The notes beneath the pieces are model-generated. The model was not told where the DNA came from and did no database searches. It saw only the letters and a program-made list of their open reading frames with translations. Positions 56,420-64,000 of a stretch of DNA of 64,000 nt are shown in pieces. Made by a program: the position numbers and the translations under genes. Numbering within the stretch: position 1 is the first letter of the stretch; the number at the start of each line of letters is the position of its first letter. Source of the DNA: Crotalaria pallida (taxonomy: Eukaryota; Streptophyta; Magnoliopsida; Fabales; Fabaceae); the NCBI GenBank assembly GCA_037953625.1, contig CM075655.1, positions 72,009,501 to 72,073,500 on the forward strand, given 5' to 3'.

Positions 56420-58100
56420 GTCCGCTTCGGATCATCTTCTCAATTAGGTCTTTCAACCACGTGCACTAGTCGATGGTGTGACCGTACCCCCCGTGGTGCT
56501 CGTAGTATTTTGATTTATCCTTTTGGTACACCTTTTTCAAGCTGGTGGCCTCGTTATGCCCTTAATCTCTATTGTCATAGTTTCTCTGAGGATTTGGCTC
56601 CTTAGGGCGATGAGGGGAGTGTATTCATCGAATCTTCCCCGGGGGATGGTTGTTTTTCTTTCTCCCTTTTCCTTCCTTTCCTTGGGTTTTTCATCCCTCT
56701 GGTCCTCTGCTCGGTCTTTGTTTGCGAGGCGAGTCGCTTGCCCCCATGGAACTCCTCCAAATTTACGAACTTCCAGGATCTCTCTTGAAGTTGGTTCATG
56801 TTCTTGGGAGGTTTTCCGATTAGGGATTTTTGGAATCCCCCTGGGAGGAGCCCCTGAATACATAGAAGGACCGATACCCCAGCTTCTAAGCCTGTTATTC
56901 TACTAGCTTCGTTCATGAACCTAATAAGGTACTCCCTTAGCGTTTCCCCCGGCTTTTGCATGACTGCGGTCAGGGTATGGTCCAACCTTGGGGGTGCCAT
57001 ACTGGTGGAGTACCTGTTGAGGAAGGCGTGTTTTAGCTCGTCCCAAGATCGGATAGATCTTGGTGGCAAGGTGCTGAACCAAGTAAGCGCACCATCGTCA
57101 AGGGTTAGGGGAAGGCTCAGCATTTCATGTCGTCCTCACTTCCGTGGTACAGTTTTGCCGACTCATAGTTGGAAATATGGTTAGCGGGATCGGAGGTGCT
57201 TGTGTACCTCGGGATGTTGGCCTGCCAGGGGTATTGCTGGGGAGTCCGGAATGCAATGATCTCGTCGGAGAAGGGGTGTTCTGGGTGAGGGGGATGCAGT
57301 GATGAGTATTGTTCAGGATGAATGGTGGAAGTTGGGAAAGAGTTCAGGAAGGAAGGGGAGATTCTCTGACGGGGTGGCATGGAGTTGGTAAGTGGTGGTG
57401 GCGGTGGTAGGATCTCATTGGGTCCTCCAACATGGGTGGTGCTTTCATGCTAGTTTAGCCTGGCGATCTGCGCCATGGTGGTCTGCTGTAGATCGGCGAT
57501 GACTCAATTTTTTCGCTCAATCACAACCGTTTGTCGTTTCAACACATCAATAATTTATTCATTAACTTTTGCGGAGCCGACAGATTGTCGGGAGTGACCC
57601 TCAGATCGAACTGTCCTCGATCCTTCTTGCAAGGTCCCGAACCTTCCCTCTGACCACCGAGGCTCGTCTCGGGCGCGTGATCCACGCTCCTGGGTCCTCG
57701 TGGCCCTTCGCTCCGTAGCTGCCTCGGTTGCAGCGAAACGGTGGGGCGGAGGTCCTGTTCTTCTTCCCTCGTTGCTCGAGGGGTGGACTCTAGGGGGTGC
57801 TTGGGGCCTGGGAGGTGGCATTCTAGAGGTGGCGGTGTCATCGTCAGATGCTACCAGTCCCTCTATGGGAGGTGGTTGAGGGCATTCCTCGGCTCTGTTT
57901 CCAGAAGGGCCTTGCCCTTCTGCTGCAGCACTAACTCTTGGAGGTGGTGGTGGGACCCCTAGCGCCTCAAGACGAAAGGGTGGTTCCACTTGGCCTCTAC
58001 GGCCACAACCCCTTCACCCTGGACGACCGCGAGTAGGGCCACCCAAACCGCCTTCAGGGTGGTTGCCACCACCATCGTGGTCCATGTTATTAGCCATTTT
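56420..58100 (-). pseudogene. Tat-like gag, decayed
   Basis: It begins near the ATG at 58097 (MANNMDHDGGGNHPEGG), passes a TGA after GRPG (CGA to TGA type), a Pro-rich region (VPPPPPRV), further stops, then frames with PHPEHPFSDEI and, after a frameshift near 57120, LTLDDGALTWFSTLPPRSI and FVNLEEF. The end at 56420-56520 has YEHHGGYGHTID, an in-frame TAG, and LKDLIEKMIRSG: the degenerate Tat-type knuckle. It is cut there by the gag-only element. Confidence 0.82.
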
Positions 58101-58170
58101 CGTGAGAAGGATGATGTGTGAGAGTTTTGTTTGTTGCTGCTTGAGTGTGGATGGGGATCGAAGTTTATCA

Positions 58171-58188
58171 TTCCCACAGACGGCGCCA
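58171..58188 (-). promoter_or_regulatory. PBS of the Tat-like element
   Basis: The minus strand reads TGGCGCCGTCTGTGGGAA one base after the LTR end CACTACA, the PBS type found in Tat/Ogre elements. Confidence 0.88.
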
Positions 58189-58189
58189 A

Positions 58190-58898
58190 TGTAGTGGATC
58201 TGGAAAATGGAAAATGTCCTTGATCTAGGAGACCGTAAGACCAATGACTAGAGGTCCTAAAATTTGAGTGGGATCAAGTGTTTATGTGTGACGGTTATGG
58301 AAATATCTAAATATCCATTAAGGATACGCAAGGTCTCCCTCTGTCAACAAAGTGTGTTCAATAGTCATAGCTTAGGGATGAGAGAACGTGCCTGAGCCCT
58401 AGGCAGCATTATGCCTTTTATAGGGTCATACGGATAGGGCCCAAAGGGGAGGCCCTTTAGGGTTTCCATGTGGACGTCAGGTTCAGGGAAATACTTGCAA
58501 AATATCTGGGATCTTTCCAGATTTGGGACAGCGTAGCATGTTCTAGAACATGGACAGCTCAGCATGTCCTTTCTCATGTTTAGCCCGTTTAAGGACGTTG
58601 GGGATGGATGACACGTGGCCTGTACGGCGTCCCGAGGCCAGATCGTGGCATCCATCCCTAGTTAGGCCACTCGGAACACTCCGAGAGGAGGGCGAGCGTA
58701 TGGTCGGTTAGCGGCCAGCCGACCAGGTGGGGGGTCCGACCTGATGAAGGTTGGATTAAGTGAGACGTTTCCGACCTGTGAAAGGTCGGGTTAAGTGACA
58801 CCTTTCCGACCTGCGGGAGGTCGGGCTGAATCTTTGATAGGCTAGTCTTGTGTTCGGCCAGGGTTCGTCCAACTAGGATTGTCTAGCCGATGTTATCA
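58190..58898 (-). repeat. Tat-like 5' LTR (about 709 bp)
   Basis: On the minus strand it runs TGATAACATCGG...ATCCACTACA. It includes three CCGACCT(G)...AGGTCGG-type short inverted repeats (58736-58826). The candidate TSD base run to its right is ATATT; the partner LTR is not in the window, so the right end is judged from the TG...CA ends only. Confidence 0.75.
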
Positions 58899-59533
58899 AT
58901 ATTATTGGTTAATCCTAAACAAATATAGGCTTATTAACATGTGACATAGGACACGCATTGGAAAAATCCTAAAATTTACAAATATAAGTATATTATGAAA
59001 TTTGTCAGTGGCTATGTTCCCGTGAACTCGACTCTATATTGTCACGGGTTATAATTTGCCTCCATTGTTCATATTGGCTATGATATAAGCTGGAGCTTGA
59101 GGAATAGTGAATTGCAATTTTTCAGTTTAAGAAGCTTTTGTTCCTAATAACGTATTTACATTTATGCAGAACTGATTATGTGCATTGACAAACATGCGTG
59201 CAGCCAGTTGAACCCTATTGAATTAAGATTAAATCCTTAGAAGATAAAGTAAAATTAAAAATTCTCCCCAAGAACTCTTGATTTGAAAAACATGGCATCA
59301 GAAAAGGGAAAGGAAATGCATGTTACTCAAGTTTAACTTAATCTGCTAACACATCATCATTGTACTTTGTAAATTTCCCAATATTAATGTTGAAGTTGTC
59401 AAGTAGAGAAGCAACGTGGTGAGAAGAAAAATCTTCTCAAGAAATAATAGTTCGCAAGTGCATCGTTTCAGATGGGAATATATAAACCGGTAATAAGAAT
59501 AATAAAATAATTAATACAAATAAACTAAAAGTA
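58899..59533. other. Intergenic, no gene seen
   Basis: A/T-rich sequence between the retrotransposon cluster and the tRNA gene. I see no ORF, repeat or element ends in it. Confidence 0.6.
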
Positions 59534-59626
59534 TCCGACCTGCCGGATTCGAACCAGCGACCTAAGGATATCTTTGAGAATAATTCCCACTACAGTCCTC
59601 CGCTCTACCAACTGAGCTAAGGTCGG
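59534..59626 (-). tRNA. tRNA-Tyr: tRNA-Tyr (anticodon GTA) with intron
   Basis: On the minus strand: acceptor stem CCGACCT with AGGTCGG plus discriminator A, A-box TTAGCTCAGTTGGTAGAG, anticodon GTA in GGACTGTAG, an intron of about 20 nt beginning TGGGAATT, then ATCC, and B-box GGTTCGAATCC. Plant tRNA-Tyr genes carry an intron at this place. A TATA-like TATATA lies 26-31 nt upstream (59652-59657), a CAA motif sits next to the start, and a TTTT terminator follows the 3' end (about 59527-59530). Confidence 0.96.
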
Positions 59627-59697
59627 TTTGTGTAAGAAACCCAACATAACGTATATATGGATACAAATAGATTCTTTTTCTTCTATAATTCCAATTA

Positions 59698-59971
59698 CTC
59701 CCTCGGTCTCAATTTAAAAAAAATTAAAAAAAAAGACATTTCACTAATGGTATTAAATATAAATAAAAATTAACTAATTTTCTATTCTCAATATAATTAT
59801 TCCTAAAATATCCCTACAAAGTACTTAAATCATTTAATTTTTATTTGATTCTCAATATAAGTTTATTAAAGTAGTCTATTTTTTTATGAATTTGAGAAAA
59901 TTAAATACATTCAACTAACTTCTTTAATAAGTGTGAAGTTAATTATTTTTGCTTAAAAATGAAAGAAGGAG
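59698..59971. mobile_element. Stowaway-like MITE 1 (274 bp)
   Basis: Ends CTCCCTCGGTCTC and the reverse complement of GAAAGAAGGAG, flanked by TA on both sides (59696-59697, 59972-59973); A/T-rich, no ORF. Confidence 0.8.
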
Positions 59972-60086
59972 TACAAACTAGCGGTACAAATATTTATGGA
60001 AGAGGTCATTAATTAAAGAGAGAAATGGACACGAAGAGGTACATGTACAGTTTCGCCCTAAAATTACATCAATGAAATAATATTTT

Positions 60087-60353
60087 CTCTAGTCCTATTT
60101 ATAAGATCATTTTAGGTTTTTCACTCCCACCAAGCAGAGTGGATAAATTAGTTAGTGACATTGAAAATGTGAAAATTTGATATACTTTTTCAAAACTACC
60201 CCTATAATTATTATTGGAAATCTAAAAATTGTTGACTTTATAAGGGTGTTAGTGGAAAGAAGTAATTAAATGCTATTGAAAATTGAAAAAAAGTCTTATA
60301 AATAGGCCAAAATAAAAACTCCAAAAAAATCTTATAAATAAGATAGGAGGGAG
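60087..60353. mobile_element. Stowaway-like MITE 2 (about 267 bp)
   Basis: The terminal inverted repeat is near CTATTTATAAGATC on the left and GATCTTATAAATA-like AATCTTATAAATAAGATAGGAGGGAG on the right; TA follows on the right, but the left edge is less clear. No ORF. Confidence 0.65.
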
Positions 60354-61880
60354 TATTTGAGCAATGCGAACTCTAATTTTTTTACTGTTACGCATATATC
60401 AAAAGAAAGTCATGAATACTTCAAAGACTAAGGTAATAACGCGCCATCCTCAAGCATAGACAACCCTCGAGGTTTTAGCTCCTCGTATTCGTGCTTTCTT
60501 CAACAACAAAGAGGAACATAGCATGAATCATTAATCGGAAGATTTCGATACACAAGATCCTATTGAAGCGGCCACTGCATACTAGCTTCTATGCAGGAGG
60601 AATGATACACAAATAATAAGATATTCGAGAGTTAACTTTCAGGAAGAGTTAGAAATTTCGTTTCGCTTTACCCTCCTATCTAACAACCAGTCAACGACCT
60701 TATATTTGGGGTGATTCTATATGTATCCTCATTTTTGCATTTTGCACCCATTGCATAAGCTACTCGCGACTATAGGAAACATTTCGAATGGCTTTTCTAC
60801 CATGATTCCTTTCCATAATAATAGCTTTTCTGCATTAGGGACTTTGAGAGTCCTGGATTCGTGGCATGTTCTGATTACCAATTCAGACTCAACAGTGCTT
60901 GAAGAAGTCTTTTCAGCTTGCGATAACAGTGATTCCCGGCTCTAAACTGTTAATTTTACGCATTTCTCATCTCCATGTATTGTAACCAAAGTAGTCATCA
61001 TCACATGAACTCAAGTAACCCGTTGAGATCAAAAGGTCACAATACTTGTTATTTGTTCCTTGACTCTGTTCTGTGACTAAAAATAAAAAAAATAAAAAAA
61101 AAAACTTAAACCCATTCATAGGCTAGCTTAGATTTGGGAATTGTGTGAATTGGTAAAATCAGTTCCATTTTTCGTGCAAGGAATCACAAAGATCATATAA
61201 TGGCAAATGATAGTATTACAGTTCATGGACAATTTTTTCATTGGAATTGTTTAAGATAATATAAAGTGCAATTGAGATTGTAAGTGAATGAGTTCAATTT
61301 CTCTCAGATTTGTGAAACCCTGGTCAAATCAAAATATGGGAAAAGTCAATCAAATATCATAAGTTTATTGTGATATCTTAAAGGCTTCCTCGTCTCTTAA
61401 TCCTTAGCTATTTGCGGTTTAACTACCTCGAATTGATGTTCTAACCTATAGAGAAAAAGGGCTCAAATAGTTGAACACAACCAAACAATACATCGATTAG
61501 TTCACTACAGGCATTTGTTTAGCCGCTGATGGAATGATACCAGTACAGACTACAGAGTATGTGTTTCAACACAAATCAAAGGGGATTATTTCATACATAC
61601 CCAACTCATTCTTAAACACAACCATAGATGTTCTTCGAATTGCATTACTTTCGAATTTGAATGAGTCTCATTTACCAGAAATTGACATCAGAAAAAAAAA
61701 AATTGCATCTCTAACCAATGAAAAATTCCTAGCATATGCACAATCTGTCATTAAGTGGCTTCGCTGAACCACAGGACCAAATGTCCAAAGAATTTGCTAT
61801 ATTGAGGTGATTAAACTATGATTACAACACATATTTGACAGGTAGCAGAAGCTCATCTTCAAGTTTCGAGGTCTGAAACA
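60354..61880. other. Intergenic and SEC1-like 3' flank
   Basis: No supported gene. The part just left of 61881 must include the 3' UTR of the SEC1-like gene; its end is not defined. Two short plus-strand frames (60721-60945 and 61534-61767) have no recognisable motif. Confidence 0.5.
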
Positions 61881-64000
61881 TCATATCTGGAGATCATCCA
61901 ATGAAATTTCCGGTTCTGATGATAGCATCTTCAATTTCTGCAACAGAAGAAAAATATAATAGCATGCAAGGATGGTTATGGCAAATTGCAATTTAAGGAA
62001 CAATTTTGAACTTGAAAAGTTGATAACTTCCATACTGTAATAAATTGCGCAGGATCATCGAGACTTGATGAGCCCAGAATAACTTCCCTCTTCAGCTTGC
62101 CAGTAAGCTTGTGGCAAACCCTAAGCTGATGTTTAAAACAATATATCAGACCCAAAAAAAAAGCTGGAGTAAAGAGAATAAATCTGGCAAACTCATTTTA
62201 TCAAAATATTATTTAAACCTCGGATCTGGTTGCTCCACCAACAATGAAAATAAATATCCGCTGCCCCATCTTCTTGAAATCACTGGATGCATGTTTGAGC
62301 ACCGAATCGCTACACGGCAGCAGGAAAATTTGAGAATTAAATGTGAGTTTTGGAATGGCAATTCCCATAAATACAAGGTACTATGTTAGTCCCCTAAAAA
62401 TTATCTACACAAGCTTATGAAGTCTACACAACTCAGAAGTGACAAATATGGTTAGTCACAATAGAGGGAAGGGAACAGCATTCATGGATGAAGTGAAAAG
62501 TATAAACTGATGTCATTAGAAGTATTTATCATATAAGTGACTCGCATTGGGGAAGAAAGAAAGTAAAACCTTGAATATCCATCATCAGAACCTCGAGGTC
62601 GAGCCCAAGTAGGTGTGCGCCTTGATCTCATCGAATGAGCAGGAGGATTATGAATTACTGATCCAGCATAAGGTGTACCATGGAAAGTTGGACTTGGATC
62701 ATTTAAACACGGATAGTCTTCGTTTGACAATTCATTTTTGCTGACTTTTTCAATGAGTTCCTGAATGAAACGCCATCAACTTGTCACGCACAAGGCATGC
62801 AACCAATCAAATCACTATACGGTTAATCAAACGTTGATCGTTTCTTACAAATAAAAAATGTCATGGCACGGAAAAATGGATTTCTTTTATTTTCTTAATA
62901 TTACAATGGGATCAAAGAATGTAACAGCAAATAACTGCTTGCCGAGTACCCTACTCTTTGTTAACCAGCAAATTTACAACATGAATGTAGCTGAAAACTT
63001 CAGACAACTAACTACATCTGGTTCTTTAGACACTAGAGAAAAACCATAATGTCATCTATTACAAAAAGTTAATTTAAAACGGAAAGACATAAAAAAATTG
63101 TTCAATAGTGGCCATGCATATGCTATTCTCCCCATTATATTTTCATAATATTAAAAACATATTTTAAGTGGGAAAATAGTATTAGCTTGTACCTCTATTA
63201 TAGGATAAAAGCGTGATAGCTGCCATGTCTCCTCTTCACCAGAACGATCTTTCCTTGCTGCACGCTTTTTCTGACAACTTAAAGAAAAACTTTTCAGAAA
63301 TTAGGGAACACTGAAAAATACACATATTTAAATTGTACATTAACATTACCTTGTGGATATCGAACTTAAGAGCCAAAGCACCCGTCAAAGATTTTTTGGT
63401 GGTATCTGGGGCTCCCCCAAGCATTCTCAGATTATTTACAGCAATCATATCCTCATTTGTCAACCTTGCTACCTGAAAGGCATTTGAAAGGTAAAAATAT
63501 TATAGCACCATCACAACTGTGAAGAAGCAGATTGGCAACAGTATATTTATTCTGACATATTAATTGAACAGAAAGTGTCAACATAGTTGACACCAAGCTT
63601 AAAGAAACTACACCTTCATCAAATTCAGACCCTTTTCTCCCTCCATTTTCTCAGGATAAATGGCTGCAAGAATCATAATTAAGCGCAACTTATTTTCACG
63701 AGTTGTATCCTGCATGAAAATAGCGCATAAAATAAAATTTAACAGATGAAAAGGCAAAAAGTTTTATTCGAATTTCACAATACAAATCCTGCAATAAAAA
63801 GTTCACTTATTCTTAACTGCACTGACTAGATGTAAGGTACACCCTTTTCTTTTCCCATCATCGAATTGCTTACCTCTTTTGTAGTCAAAAATTTGATCAC
63901 CTCTTTCATTCCTGCATCGCCAAAAACAAGATCTTGCTCCAGCTGCCCAAGTTCCCGAAGATCAGACTCCCTAATGATTCTGTTAATTTTCCCTGCAATC
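61881..64000 (-). CDS. SEC1: SEC1/KEULE-like Sec1/Munc18 protein, C-terminal exons (5' part beyond the window)
   Basis: Eight exons on the minus strand, from the right: 63874-64000 (partial), 63614-63709, 63350-63472, 63193-63270, 62570-62760, 62219-62309, 62036-62125 and 61881-61937, all with GT-AG introns and continuous phase. They encode ...LVFGDAGMKEVIKFLTTKE, LIMILAAIYPEKMEGEKGL, NNLRMLGGAP, WQLSRFYPIIE, EDYPCLNDPSPTFHG, MRSRRTPTWARPRGSDDGYS, GQRIFIFIVGGATRSE, VCHKLTGKLKREVILGSSSL and end SLDDLQI. Sec1/Munc18 proteins bind syntaxin SNAREs and drive vesicle fusion at the plasma membrane; KEULE acts at the cell plate in cytokinesis. Which family member this is (KEULE or SEC1A/B type) cannot be settled from the C-terminus. 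No damage is visible. Confidence 0.95.

Noticed and set aside
47396..56424. A perfect TSD for the gag-only element
   Set aside because: The flanks are GACCG and GTCCG; four of five bases match, so it is only a probable TSD.
61534..61767. 77-residue ORF with IDVLRIALLS
   Set aside because: No start context, motif or neighbouring exon supports a gene; it lies in the SEC1-like 3' flank.
62858..63049. 63-residue plus-strand ORF
   Set aside because: Falls inside a SEC1-like intron on the other strand.

Overview
This is plant nuclear DNA, very probably from a eudicot: an intron-containing tRNA-Tyr gene with plant Pol III signals, a plant Sec1/KEULE gene with GT-AG introns, Stowaway-type MITEs, and plant Ty3/gypsy lineages (Tekay/Del-, Athila- and Tat-like). 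I cannot name the species. About 58.9 kb is a nested retrotransposon cluster; the last 5 kb is gene-bearing.

Layout. 1-16052: tandem array, period about 4.97 kb, of a non-autonomous element with very long LTRs (LTR-A, about 3.9 kb) and only about 1.05 kb of interior (PBS, degraded Tekay-like tail, PPT). 16016-17534: rearranged junction and an inverted piece of the same element. 17535-18647: end of a related LTR (LTR-A2). 18648-21390: 5'-truncated LTR-B. 21391-21487 and 30641-30751: the end of a Tekay-like pol (chromodomain), split by a young Athila-like element (21488-30640, TSD GAAAT) with an intact 1887-residue polyprotein. 30788-37927: Tekay-like 3' LTR, interrupted by a 4.5-kb solo LTR (LTR-A3, 31333-35851, TSD TTCAT). 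37928-42693: 3' part of LTR-A4. 42694-58898: a decayed Tat-like element on the minus strand (LTR, PBS, gag, protease, antisense coiled-coil ORF, no RT or integrase), interrupted by a 1.5-kb solo LTR (45474-47007, TSD CCTGG) and a gag-only LTR-B element (47401-56419). 58899-64000: tRNA-Tyr, two MITEs and the 3' exons of a SEC1/KEULE gene on the minus strand.

Main result. The long LTRs LTR-A, A3 and A4 (and the end of A2) each look like a self-contained, intron-bearing gene: a possible promoter-proximal exon, a splice donor, an intron of 1.5-2.05 kb, an acceptor with a conserved branch-point/AG-exclusion layout directly before an ATG, a 120-124 residue ORF, then a poly(A) signal, all inside one LTR. 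Between LTR-A and LTR-A4 the ORF differs mainly at third codon positions. It carries a KLFGV motif, like plant B3/HSF repressors, and a basic C-terminal tail. The intron holds a long stem whose two arms change together in three diverged LTRs. This is the best candidate here for an undescribed system; expression and function are inferred, not shown.

The order of insertions reads Tat-like, then LTR-A4, then Tekay-like, then LTR-B, the LTR-A array, LTR-A3 and Athila-like: at least five levels of nesting.
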